DNA of 64,000 nucleotides, taken from positions 1 to 64,000 of the forward strand of contig NZ_CAMYIP010000200.1 of assembly GCF_947258525.1 (NCBI RefSeq), given 5' to 3'. The notes beneath the pieces were generated by a model. It was not told where the DNA came from, did no database searches, and was given only the letters and a program-made list of their open reading frames with translations. The stretch is from an uncultured Eudoraea sp. GTDB taxonomy: Bacteria > Bacteroidota > Bacteroidia > Flavobacteriales > Flavobacteriaceae. The first letter of the stretch is position 1; the number at the start of each line of letters is the position of its first letter. This document shows, piece after piece, positions 54,046-63,024 of this stretch. The translations under genes were made by a program, and so were the position numbers.

Positions 54046-56136
54046 ATGCAAAGTTTTAGAACTGAAATAGAAAATCCCATAGTAGAAAAAGACATTATTG
54101 AGCTGGAGAAAAAAATCAGGGAGTTCAAAGGTGGAACTATTGATAAGGAAAAATTCAGGAGTCTGCGCCTGGCCCGAGGGGTTTATGGACAAAGACAGCC
54201 TGGTGTTCAAATGATTCGTATAAAATTACCCTATGGAAAAGTGAGCTCAAGGCAACTGCATAGGATTTCGGATGTAGCAGATGAATATTCCACCGGAAGA
54301 CTGCACATTACAACACGGCAGGACATTCAGATACATTATGTAGACCTGGAACGTACCCCTGAACTTTGGGCCAAACTGGAAAAGAATGAGGTAACACTTA
54401 GAGAAGCGTGTGGCAATACCGTAAGAAATGTTACCGCAAGTGAAACATCTGGGATAGACAGTGATGAACCGTTTGATGTATCACCATATGCTCAGGCCGT
54501 TTTCGAATATTTTTTGAGAAATCCAGTTGGTCAGGAAATGGGCCGTAAGTTCAAAGTTTCATTTTCTTGTAGTGATACAGATACCGGACTATCTTATATG
54601 CATGATCTGGGTTTTATAGCCAAAATTCAAGAGGGTGTAAAAGGTTTTAAAGTAATGCTGGGAGGAGGTTTGGGTTCACAACCTCGTCATGCAGATGAAC
54701 TATTTTCATTTCTTCCAAGCGATGAAATAATTCCTATGATGGAAACTGTTGTTCGTGTTTTTGACAGATATGGTGAAAGAAAGAGCAGAGCTAAAGCAAG
54801 ACTGAAGTTTTTATTAAAGGATTTAGGCTTGGAAGCCTTTAGAGAATTATTAATTGCAGAAAAGAAAGCGATACCTTACAAACGGTACCCCATTGATGTA
54901 AGCTCTTATCCTAAGGTGGTTATTTCAGATGCGCAGGTTCAGCCAGTAATTATTGAAGATACGGGTGCTTTTGAACAATGGAAAGCAACCAATCTGGTTA
55001 GACAAAAACAATCCGGATATGTTGCTATTGGAATAAAGGTAATGCTAGGAGATTTTTATACAGATAAAGCCAGATTGCTGGCGGAGTTGGTTGAAAGGTA
55101 TGCGGCAGGTGAAATTCGCTTAACCCTAAGACAGAATATCCTAATTCCCTATGTAAAAGAATCACTGATTCCTTTTTTCTATACTGAACTTAAAAAACTT
55201 GGGTTTGCAGATGCGGGCTATAACAAGGCAATAGATATTACAGCTTGTCCGGGCACTGACACCTGCAACCTAGGAATTGCAAGCAGTACGGGAATAGCTT
55301 CGGAATTAGAACGCGTTATAAAAACAGAATACCCGCAATATGTAAATAATGCAGATGTAGTCATTAAAATTAGTGGTTGTATGAATGCTTGCGGTCAGCA
55401 TTCTATGGCTAATATTGGTTTTCAGGGCATGTCAATACGAACTAAGGAAAAGTTGGTTGCACCTGCTTTGCAAGTATTGCTTGGAGGGGGCAATTTAGGA
55501 GATGGACAGGGCTTATTTGCTGATAAAGTAATTAAGATTCCAAGTAAAAAAGGGCCGGCAGCTCTTAGAAAGATATTAGACGATTTTGAGATTAATGGTA
55601 AAGACGCATCTTATGAATCTTATTATGCAGAAAAAGGCGAGTATTATTTTTATGAACTTCTTAAGCCATTAGCGGATATTGAAAATTTAGCTCCTGAAGA
55701 TTATTTGGATTGGGGAAGTAACAAGAGATATCAGAAGGCAATTGGAATAGGAGAGTGCGCCGGGGTGGTAATAGATTTAATTGCCACATTGTTATTTGAA
55801 AGTGAAGAAAAGATACACAATGCTAAAGAAGCTATTACTGAAGAGAAATGGGCTGCAAGTATTTATTATTCCTATTCTTCTATGGTAAATACGGCCAAGG
55901 CACTTCTGACTGCCGAAAAAACCAAAACAAATACCCACAACAGCATAATAAAGGATTTCGACACCTATTTTGTTGCAAACAGCAGAATAGAACTGAATTG
56001 CTCATTCGAAGATTTGGTTTTGCAATTGAATAAAAATGAACCTGAGCAGAACTTCGCTAAAAACTATCTCGCTAATGCTGAGGAGTTCTTAAACAAGGTG
56101 GAAGCCTATAGAAAACAGGAATTGATTCATGCATAA
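54046..56136 (+). CDS. siroheme sulfite/nitrite reductase with C-terminal HEPN-like domain
   Basis: This 696-aa protein reduces sulfite to sulfide (or nitrite to ammonia) with siroheme and a [4Fe-4S] cluster. The repeats contain RLHITTRQDIQIHYV and RLTLRQNILIPYV. The cluster cysteines are in DITACPGTDTCNLG (about 400) and KISGCMNACGQHSM (about 444). After about residue 555 the protein gains a helical HEPN-like tail (KRYQKAIGIGECAGVVIDLI, EEKWAASIYYSYSSMVNTAKALL). The neighbours cysH, cobA and a siroheme synthase favour sulfite reduction. The cobA start overlaps its end by 8 bp. Confidence 0.92.
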   Translation: MQSFRTEIENPIVEKDIIELEKKIREFKGGTIDKEKFRSLRLARGVYGQRQPGVQMIRIKLPYGKVSSRQLHRISDVADEYSTGRLHITTRQDIQIHYVDLERTPELWAKLEKNEVTLREACGNTVRNVTASETSGIDSDEPFDVSPYAQAVFEYFLRNPVGQEMGRKFKVSFSCSDTDTGLSYMHDLGFIAKIQEGVKGFKVMLGGGLGSQPRHADELFSFLPSDEIIPMMETVVRVFDRYGERKSRAKARLKFLLKDLGLEAFRELLIAEKKAIPYKRYPIDVSSYPKVVISDAQVQPVIIEDTGAFEQWKATNLVRQKQSGYVAIGIKVMLGDFYTDKARLLAELVERYAAGEIRLTLRQNILIPYVKESLIPFFYTELKKLGFADAGYNKAIDITACPGTDTCNLGIASSTGIASELERVIKTEYPQYVNNADVVIKISGCMNACGQHSMANIGFQGMSIRTKEKLVAPALQVLLGGGNLGDGQGLFADKVIKIPSKKGPAALRKILDDFEINGKDASYESYYAEKGEYYFYELLKPLADIENLAPEDYLDWGSNKRYQKAIGIGECAGVVIDLIATLLFESEEKIHNAKEAITEEKWAASIYYSYSSMVNTAKALLTAEKTKTNTHNSIIKDFDTYFVANSRIELNCSFEDLVLQLNKNEPEQNFAKNYLANAEEFLNKVEAYRKQELIHA

Positions 56137-56893
56137 AAAAGGAAAATTAACAGTCGTTGGGGCAGGTCCGGGAGATTTAGAACTAATCACAGTAAAAGCA
56201 ATTAAAGCTTTACAGGATGCGGATGTGGTTCTTTACGATGCCCTTGTAGACAAATCTTTATTGGAATATGCTGATAAGGCAGAGCATATTTTTGTTGGCA
56301 AGCGGAAAGGATGTTATGCCTTTCATCAAGATCAGATCAATGAATTAATCGTGCAAAGAGTACAAAGCAGGGGTCATGTGGTACGATTAAAAGGTGGTGA
56401 TCCTTTTGTTTTTGGTCGTGGGGCCGAGGAAATGGCTTATGCGGCAGGCTATGGCCTTGAAGTGGCAATAGTTCCTGGTATTTCATCATGCATCTCCGTT
56501 CCGGCATCTCAGAATATCCCGGTTACCAAAAGAGGCGCTGCAGAGAGTTTCTGGGTAATTACCGGAACCACTAAAGAACATAAACTCTCTTCAGACATTC
56601 ACCTTGCTGCTAAATCAAATGCTACGGTAGTCATATTAATGGGGATGTCTAAACTCTCGGCCATCGTAGAGCTATTTGCTAAAGAGAACAAAACCGATAC
56701 GCCCGTTGCAATTATTCAAAATGGCACAAAAGAAGAAGAACGAATTGGAGTTGGAACAATTAATACAATAAAAAGTATAGTTGAAAAACAAAAATTAAGC
56801 AACCCGGCTATAATTATTATAGGAGAAGTGGTAAAACACCGACGCCAAATTATTCAAATTGGCCGCCAGTACGAATATCAAATTACAGAATAA
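56129..56893 (+). CDS. cobA: uroporphyrinogen-III C-methyltransferase
   Basis: This enzyme makes precorrin-2 from uroporphyrinogen III with two SAM, the first siroheme step. The 254-aa protein shows VGAGPGDLELITVKA, YDALVD, VVRLKGGDPFVFGRGAEE, PGISSCISVPA and PVTKRGAAESFWVITG. It overlaps the sulfite reductase gene by 8 bp and the next gene by one base, a tightly coupled siroheme cluster. Confidence 0.94.
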   Translation: MHKKGKLTVVGAGPGDLELITVKAIKALQDADVVLYDALVDKSLLEYADKAEHIFVGKRKGCYAFHQDQINELIVQRVQSRGHVVRLKGGDPFVFGRGAEEMAYAAGYGLEVAIVPGISSCISVPASQNIPVTKRGAAESFWVITGTTKEHKLSSDIHLAAKSNATVVILMGMSKLSAIVELFAKENKTDTPVAIIQNGTKEEERIGVGTINTIKSIVEKQKLSNPAIIIIGEVVKHRRQIIQIGRQYEYQITE

Positions 56894-57477
56894 TGGAAAG
56901 GAATAATTTATATCCGATTTTTCTAAAGACAAAGTCGCTTCATATTTTGATAGTTGGAGGGGGTAATGTAGCGGAAGAAAAATTATCCTTTTTAACTAAA
57001 TCCAGTCCGGATGCTAAAATTACCATGGTAGCCTCTATGTTTAGAGAAAACACTTTTAATCTGGCCAGAATTTTTGATGTTGAGCTTATTAAATCAGCTT
57101 ACAGTATTGATTTTCTAAAAGGGAAACACATCGTTATTGCTACCACAGACTTACCTGAAGTAAACATGCAAGTATACAATGACTGCAGAAGTATGAATAA
57201 ATTAGTGAATGTTGCAGACAATCCTCCTTACTGTGATTTTTATATGGGAGGTATTGTAACCAAAGGGAACGTAAAAATAGCTATATCTACTAACGGGAAG
57301 TCCCCAACAACTGCTAAGAGATTGAGGCAATTTTTTGAAGATGTGATACCTGAAGATATTAGCAGGATGGTTCAGAATCTAAATAGATATAGAAGAACAA
57401 TAAAAGGAGATTTTGAGCAGAAGGTTAACGCAATGAACGAAGTAACAGAAATACTGGTTTCAAATACTAATGATTAG
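56893..57477 (+). CDS. precorrin-2 dehydrogenase / sirohydrochlorin ferrochelatase
   Basis: This protein of the CysG N-terminal (Met8p-like) type oxidises precorrin-2 and inserts iron to make siroheme. The 194-aa protein has the Rossmann motif ILIVGGGNVAEEKLSFL, VIATTDLPEVNMQVYNDC, NVADNPPYCDFYMGGIVTKGNVKIAISTNGKSPTTAKRLR and a helical C-terminus. Its ATG overlaps the cobA stop (TAATG). Siroheme is needed by the upstream reductase. Confidence 0.92.
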   Translation: MERNNLYPIFLKTKSLHILIVGGGNVAEEKLSFLTKSSPDAKITMVASMFRENTFNLARIFDVELIKSAYSIDFLKGKHIVIATTDLPEVNMQVYNDCRSMNKLVNVADNPPYCDFYMGGIVTKGNVKIAISTNGKSPTTAKRLRQFFEDVIPEDISRMVQNLNRYRRTIKGDFEQKVNAMNEVTEILVSNTND

Positions 57478-57676
57478 CTTTGTTTCCGATTAATTTGTTA
57501 AACACCAATTAAGGTACCACTAAAAGTGACGAACTGAAGCAAATAAAAAGAAAGCTCTTCTTTACAATAAATTCACTGAATTCGATAATTAGCATTAAGT
57601 AATCTTTGTAACTAAAAAGAAATATCTCAATAGGTTTGCAGATAATCGTAAGAAAGGCAAAAATAGTCTATTTTAC

Positions 57677-57707
57677 TTGTTTTTAAATGGCACGTGGCGT
57701 TTCTTTG
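57677..57707 (+). promoter_or_regulatory. promoter of the metH operon (-33 TTG, -7 TTTCTTTG)
   Basis: TTG at 57677-57679 and TTTCTTTG at 57700-57707, a one-base deviation from TAnnTTTG, have 20 bp between them. The SAM-I aptamer starts 26 bp later. Confidence 0.45.
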
Positions 57708-57732
57708 TGCCAGTTCATTACAACATTGACAT

Positions 57733-57852
57733 TGTTATCAAGAAAGGTGGAGGGACTAGACCTGTTGAAACCTTAGCAACCCTTTAACTATAGAGAAGGT
57801 GCTACATTCTACCACTAGGCTGCTTTTATATTGCAACTAAGGCTAGATAACA
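57733..57852 (+). ncRNA. SAM-I (S-box) riboswitch upstream of metH
   Basis: P1 TGTTATC (57733-57739) pairs perfectly with GATAACA (57846-57852). Between them are AAGAAAGGTGGAGGGA, AGACCTGTTGAAACCTTAGCAACCC and GAAGGTGCTACATTCTACC, the conserved S-box core. A longer P4 arm follows. A hairpin GTAAAG/CTTTAC begins shortly after P1 and may be part of the switch. It occupies the 539-bp gap before metH; no other gene is seen there. Confidence 0.92.
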
Positions 57853-58016
57853 CGGAGTAAAGGTTATTTGTCTTTACCTACTTTTACTTGATAATATTAT
57901 TGAATAGTCCGACAGTTACATCCAACAAACAATTGTAGATATATCGTTACTAAGTTTAAATGGTCAGTCTGGACAAAAAATAAAGTTGTTACAATGTAAT
58001 TCCTAAAAAAAGATAT

Positions 58017-59036
58017 ATGAAGATGATACAGAATATATTGGAGGAACGGATTATGATACTGGATGGTGCCATGGGTACTATGCTTCAACGGTATAAATTT
58101 ACCGAGTCTGACTTTAGGGGGAACCGTTTTAAAGACTGGCCTTATCCTTTGCAGGGCAATAACGACTTACTTTCGCTAACCCAGCCTGAAGCCATAGCCG
58201 AAGTTCATGCAAAATATTTTGAGGCAGGAGCTGATATAGTGGAAACAAATACATTCTCCAGCACTTCTATAGCCATGGCGGATTATCATATGGAAGATTT
58301 GGTTTATGAACTTAATTTTGAGTCAGCCAAAATAGCAAAGCGGGTAGCCCGGGAATTTACCCAAAGAGAACCAAATAAACCAAGGTTTGTAGTGGGAAGT
58401 ATTGGGCCAACAAATAAAACGGCAAGTATGTCGCCCGATGTAAATGACCCTGGATTCAGGGCAGTTTCATTTGAGGCATTGCGATTAGCTTATAAACAGC
58501 AGGTTGAGGCTCTTTTGGATGGTGGCGTGGATATACTGATGGTAGAAACTGTTTTTGACACTCTTAATGCTAAAGCTGCGCTATTTGCGATTGAAGAGGT
58601 AAAACAGGCTCGTAACATACAAACACCAGTTATGGTTAGCGGGACCATTACCGATGCTTCAGGACGTACCTTATCTGGCCAGACCGCAGAGGCCTTTTTA
58701 ATATCTGTAGGCCATATTCCGTTGTTATCAGTTGGATTTAATTGCGCTTTGGGAGCAAAGCAGTTAGTGCCGCATTTGGATGCTATTGCAGATAGAACGG
58801 AAGCAGCCGTTTCAGCACATCCCAACGCGGGTTTACCCAATGCCTTTGGGGACTATGATCAAACACCAGATCAGATGGCCGAACAAATTAAGGAATATCT
58901 TGATAGGGGCCTGGTGAATATAATTGGTGGATGCTGTGGATCAACACCTGAACATATAAGAGCTATTGCTGAATTGACAAAGGATTATAAACCCAGAAAA
59001 TTTATTTTTTCTGATATAGAAAGGGTTCAATTGTAA
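58017..59036 (+). CDS. metH: MetH N-terminal part: homocysteine S-methyltransferase domain
   Basis: This 339-aa protein is the homocysteine-binding zinc domain of cobalamin-dependent methionine synthase as a separate polypeptide. It shows [26 protein letters not shown] and zinc ligands C243 (GFNCALGAK), C306 and C307 ([12 protein letters not shown]). The rest of MetH is encoded by the next gene, two bases downstream. Control by the SAM-I riboswitch is expected. Confidence 0.95.
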   Translation: MKMIQNILEERIMILDGAMGTMLQRYKFTESDFRGNRFKDWPYPLQGNNDLLSLTQPEAIAEVHAKYFEAGADIVETNTFSSTSIAMADYHMEDLVYELNFESAKIAKRVAREFTQREPNKPRFVVGSIGPTNKTASMSPDVNDPGFRAVSFEALRLAYKQQVEALLDGGVDILMVETVFDTLNAKAALFAIEEVKQARNIQTPVMVSGTITDASGRTLSGQTAEAFLISVGHIPLLSVGFNCALGAKQLVPHLDAIADRTEAAVSAHPNAGLPNAFGDYDQTPDQMAEQIKEYLDRGLVNIIGGCCGSTPEHIRAIAELTKDYKPRKFIFSDIERVQL

Positions 59037-59038
59037 TA

Positions 59039-61807
59039 ATGAAAAATGTAGCCAACATACAGTTGAATTCAGGTAATGAGCAGGAGATTGATATCAATTC
59101 CCTTCCAAAACCAAGATTTCTTAAACTCTCTGGTTTAGAACCACTGGTTATTACTCCTGAAAGTAATTTCATAAATGTAGGGGAAAGAACTAATGTTGCT
59201 GGTTCAAAAAAGTTTCTGCGATTAATTAAAGAAGAACAATATGAGGAAGCTCTCGAAATAGCCCGGCACCAGGTAGAAGGAGGAGCCCAAATTATTGACA
59301 TAAATATGGACGATGGCCTGATTGATGGAAAGCAAGCCATGATCAGGTTTTTGAATTTAATTATGGCTGAACCAGACATAGCCCGCGTTCCTATTATGAT
59401 AGACAGCTCTAAATGGGAGATAATTGAGGCCGGTTTACAATTAGTGCAGGGTAAATGTGTTGTTAATTCAATTAGTTTAAAGGAAGGAGAAGAAGAATTT
59501 ATTCGTCAGGCTAAATTAATACGACTTTATGGAGCTGCGGTAATTATAATGGCTTTTGACGAAAAGGGCCAGGCAGATAATTATGAGAGGCGAATTGAAA
59601 TCGCAAAAAGATCATATGATATTTTAGTAAATAAGGTAAATTTCCCTCCTGAGGATATCATTTTTGATCTTAATATTTTCCCTGTTGCTACAGGAATGGA
59701 GGAACACAATAGGAATTCAGTCGATTTTATTGAAGCTACCACCTGGGTTCGTAAAAACCTTCCACATTGCCATGTTAGCGGAGGTGTCAGTAATGTTTCT
59801 TTTTCGTTTAGGGGTAATACGCCGGTTCGCGAGGCAATGCATTCGGTTTTCTTATATCATGCTATACAGGCCGGGATGAACATGGGAATTGTAAATCCTG
59901 CTATCCTTGAAGTCTATGACGATATTCCAAAAGATTTGCTGGAAAGGGTGGAAGATGTGATTTTAAACAGAAGGGATGATGCTACAGAACGCCTCCTTGA
60001 ATTTGCTGAAACTGTAGTTGGTAAAGCAAAGGAAAAGATATCAGATGATTCATGGCGTAAAGATCCACTGCAGGAAAGAATTACCCGGGCTTTGGTAAAA
60101 GGAATAGATCAATACATTGTAGCAGATGTGGAGGAAGCAAGATTAGCTGTTAATAAGCCAATCGAGGTTATTGAAGGCCATTTAATGAATGGTATGAATG
60201 TGGTTGGGGATCTTTTTGGAAGTGGGAAAATGTTTCTGCCACAAGTAGTTAAATCTGCAAGGGTTATGAAAAAGGCAGTTGCCTATTTATTGCCTTTTAT
60301 TGAAGAAGATAAGAACAATGTAAGGCAGACTGCAGGTAAAATCTTAATGGCTACCGTAAAAGGTGATGTACATGATATTGGCAAAAATATAGTAAGTGTG
60401 GTGCTGGCTTGTAATAACTATGAAATTATTGATTTGGGTGTTATGGTACCTCCTGAAAAAATAATTCAAAAAGCCAGAGAAGAACAAGTAGATGTAATTG
60501 GGCTAAGCGGCCTTATTACCCCTTCTTTGGATGAAATGGTTCATCTTGCCAAAGAAATGGAACGCCAGGGATTTAAAATACCCTTATTAATAGGCGGGGC
60601 TACAACCAGTAGAGCACATACTGCAGTAAAGATAGATCCACAGTACAGTGCATCAGTTGTGCATGTAAATGATGCCTCACGGGCCGTTACAGTGTTGAGT
60701 GACCTCTTACAGGAAGACTCCGCAGATACATACAAAGCTTTAGTTAAAACGGATTATTCTTCCTTCAGGGAGAAATTTATTAATCGCGGTAAACAAAAAG
60801 AATACCTTAGTCTTAAAGATGCGAGGAAGAATAAGTTTCATATAGACTGGGATGTTTCTGATATTGCAAAGCCCAGCAAATTGGGCATAGAAGTGATTGG
60901 CGAAATGAATCTACAGCTTTTGGAGGAATTTATAGATTGGACACCTTTTTTCAGAAGTTGGGACTTACATGGAAAATACCCTGATATTTTAAATGATGAA
61001 ATTGTTGGGGAACAGGCTTCTGAGTTATATAAAGATGCTCGAGCTATGCTGAAAAAGATATTCGAGGAGAAATTATTAACTGCAAAAGCGGTATTCGGAC
61101 TTTTTCCGGCCAATACTATTAATGATGACGATATTGAAGTAATTACTCAACTCGAAAATACAGATATCGCGGGTGAAAATGAGGAAAATAATCATTATGT
61201 TTTTAGGACTCTTCGTCAGCAATCCAGAAAAAGACAAGGTATTCCCAATATTGCTCTGGCAGATTTCATAGCCCCAAAGGAAACAGGAATTCAGGATTAT
61301 ATTGGCTGTTTTTGTGTAACAGCAGGATTTGGAACCAGTGAGCTGGCAGAAACTTATGAAAAAGACCTGGATGATTACAGTGCTATTATGATTAAAGCAT
61401 TGGCTGACAGGTTAGCAGAGGCCTTTGCTGAATATTTACATAAAGAAGTACGAATTAAATATTGGGGATACGCTAAAAAGGAACAACTCTCCAATGAAAA
61501 TTTAATTCGGGAAAAATACAGGGGAATAAGGCCGGCACCCGGATACCCGGCTTGTCCGGATCATACCGAAAAATTGACAATTTGGGAATTGCTGGACGTA
61601 CAAAATCAAATTGGAGTAAAATTGACAGATAATCTCGCTATGTATCCGGCAGCCAGTGTTAGTGGATATTATTTTGCGCATCCTAAAGCTAAATATTTTG
61701 GGTTGGGAAAGATTACCAAAGACCAGATTGCCGATTATGCCATGAGGAAAGAAATAGAATTAGATAATGCCAGAAAATGGCTTGCCCCAAATATGGTTGA
61801 TGATTAG
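59039..61807 (+). CDS. metH: MetH C-terminal part: methyl-THF-, cobalamin- and SAM-binding domains
   Basis: This 922-aa protein completes cobalamin-dependent methionine synthase. Domains in order are pterin-binding (from [16 protein letters not shown], about 42; [14 protein letters not shown]), the cobalamin-binding helical cap, a B12 domain with the axial histidine motif DVHDIG (H445), and the reactivation domain ending in [15 protein letters not shown] and [23 protein letters not shown]. It has no homocysteine domain, which is in the upstream gene. All other parts are intact. Confidence 0.96.
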   Translation: MKNVANIQLNSGNEQEIDINSLPKPRFLKLSGLEPLVITPESNFINVGERTNVAGSKKFLRLIKEEQYEEALEIARHQVEGGAQIIDINMDDGLIDGKQAMIRFLNLIMAEPDIARVPIMIDSSKWEIIEAGLQLVQGKCVVNSISLKEGEEEFIRQAKLIRLYGAAVIIMAFDEKGQADNYERRIEIAKRSYDILVNKVNFPPEDIIFDLNIFPVATGMEEHNRNSVDFIEATTWVRKNLPHCHVSGGVSNVSFSFRGNTPVREAMHSVFLYHAIQAGMNMGIVNPAILEVYDDIPKDLLERVEDVILNRRDDATERLLEFAETVVGKAKEKISDDSWRKDPLQERITRALVKGIDQYIVADVEEARLAVNKPIEVIEGHLMNGMNVVGDLFGSGKMFLPQVVKSARVMKKAVAYLLPFIEEDKNNVRQTAGKILMATVKGDVHDIGKNIVSVVLACNNYEIIDLGVMVPPEKIIQKAREEQVDVIGLSGLITPSLDEMVHLAKEMERQGFKIPLLIGGATTSRAHTAVKIDPQYSASVVHVNDASRAVTVLSDLLQEDSADTYKALVKTDYSSFREKFINRGKQKEYLSLKDARKNKFHIDWDVSDIAKPSKLGIEVIGEMNLQLLEEFIDWTPFFRSWDLHGKYPDILNDEIVGEQASELYKDARAMLKKIFEEKLLTAKAVFGLFPANTINDDDIEVITQLENTDIAGENEENNHYVFRTLRQQSRKRQGIPNIALADFIAPKETGIQDYIGCFCVTAGFGTSELAETYEKDLDDYSAIMIKALADRLAEAFAEYLHKEVRIKYWGYAKKEQLSNENLIREKYRGIRPAPGYPACPDHTEKLTIWELLDVQNQIGVKLTDNLAMYPAASVSGYYFAHPKAKYFGLGKITKDQIADYAMRKEIELDNARKWLAPNMVDD

Positions 61808-61899
61808 TTAAAATTTCCTGATGAACTTAAACCGGAGCAAAAGCCTATTTATATTAAAAAATGAGAAGAACGAAAAATATTGACAAGTAGTAAGTTTAA

Positions 61900-62853
61900 A
61901 TGAAAGTTACCGAACATATAGAAAATGCCAAAGGGAATACACTATTCTCTTTTGAAATAATTCCTCCTGTTAAAGGTAGAAATATAAAGGAATTATACGA
62001 TAATATAGATCCTTTAATGGAATTCAACCCTCCTTTTATAGACGTAACCACTTCAAGGGAAGAGTATATCTATATTGATAAAAATGGACTTCTGGATAAG
62101 AAACTTACACGCATGAGGCCGGGTACAGTTGGCATTTGTGCTTCAATAAAACATAAGTATGATGTAGATACCATTCCGCATGTTCTATGCGGCGGGTTTA
62201 CAAAGGAAGAAACGGAATATTTACTGGTAGATTGTCATTATCTGGGGATAGACAATATCATGGCACTTAGAGGAGATGCTATGAAAGAAGAAAAGTATTT
62301 TGAACCTTCCGAGGGGGGGCATGTATACGCATCAGAACTTGTAGAACAGATACATAATCTAAATTGTGGGCAGTATTTACATGAGGTGGTGGAAACGGAC
62401 TACTGTGCAGATTTTTGTATTGGTATTGCCGGCTATCCAGAGAAACACATGGAAGCTCCTTCTTTAAAATCGGACTTAAAGTGGCTAAAGAAAAAAGTTG
62501 AGCTTGGCGCTCATTATGTGGTAACACAAATGTTTTTTGATAATAAAAAGTATTTTGATTTTGTAAAAGCTGCCAGGGAAATGGGTATTAATGTACCAAT
62601 AATTCCGGGTATAAAGCCTATTGCAGTCAAGAGGCATTTGCAATTGTTGCCTCAGGTATTCAGAATAGACCTTCCTCAGGATTTGATTGATGCGGTAGAG
62701 AATTGTAATGACAACAAAGAAGTAAGACAAGTTGGGGTTGAATGGGCTATTGCCCAGTCGAAGGAATTAAAAGCGGCTGGTGTTCCGGTCTTGCATTACT
62801 ATTCCATGGGCAAGTCGGATAATATTAAAGCCATAGCCGAAGCAGTATTTTAA
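61900..62853 (+). CDS. metF: 5,10-methylenetetrahydrofolate reductase
   Basis: MetF makes 5-methyl-THF, the methyl donor of MetH. The 317-aa TIM-barrel flavoprotein begins FSFEIIPPVKGRNIKELYDNI and has VDVTTSREE-type, DNIMALRGD, CIGIAGYPEKHMEAPS and VTQMFFDNKKYFDFV segments. It lies 92 bp downstream of metH and is probably co-transcribed and under the same SAM-I control. Confidence 0.95.
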   Translation: MKVTEHIENAKGNTLFSFEIIPPVKGRNIKELYDNIDPLMEFNPPFIDVTTSREEYIYIDKNGLLDKKLTRMRPGTVGICASIKHKYDVDTIPHVLCGGFTKEETEYLLVDCHYLGIDNIMALRGDAMKEEKYFEPSEGGHVYASELVEQIHNLNCGQYLHEVVETDYCADFCIGIAGYPEKHMEAPSLKSDLKWLKKKVELGAHYVVTQMFFDNKKYFDFVKAAREMGINVPIIPGIKPIAVKRHLQLLPQVFRIDLPQDLIDAVENCNDNKEVRQVGVEWAIAQSKELKAAGVPVLHYYSMGKSDNIKAIAEAVF

Positions 62854-63024
62854 TTGAAAATAAATCGCTTATAATTTCATTAACCTAAGAAGCAAAATAA
62901 CTTAGCTGGCAGAAGATAGGATTAGATTACAATATTTTCCTTAAATTACTTTCCTTCAATCTCCCGAATATAACCCTTCAAATTCAGATTTATTTACTGG
63001 TATTATTTGCTATTTTTACACCCA

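Noticed and set aside
57688-57712. Inverted repeat TGGCAC/GTGCCA as an operator
   Set aside because: It has short arms with a 13-base gap, overlaps the predicted -7 element and has no second copy; chance is likely.
57478-58016. Cobalamin riboswitch before metH
   Set aside because: The leader matches the SAM-I core clearly, and no B12-box (GCCACTG-like) element was found.
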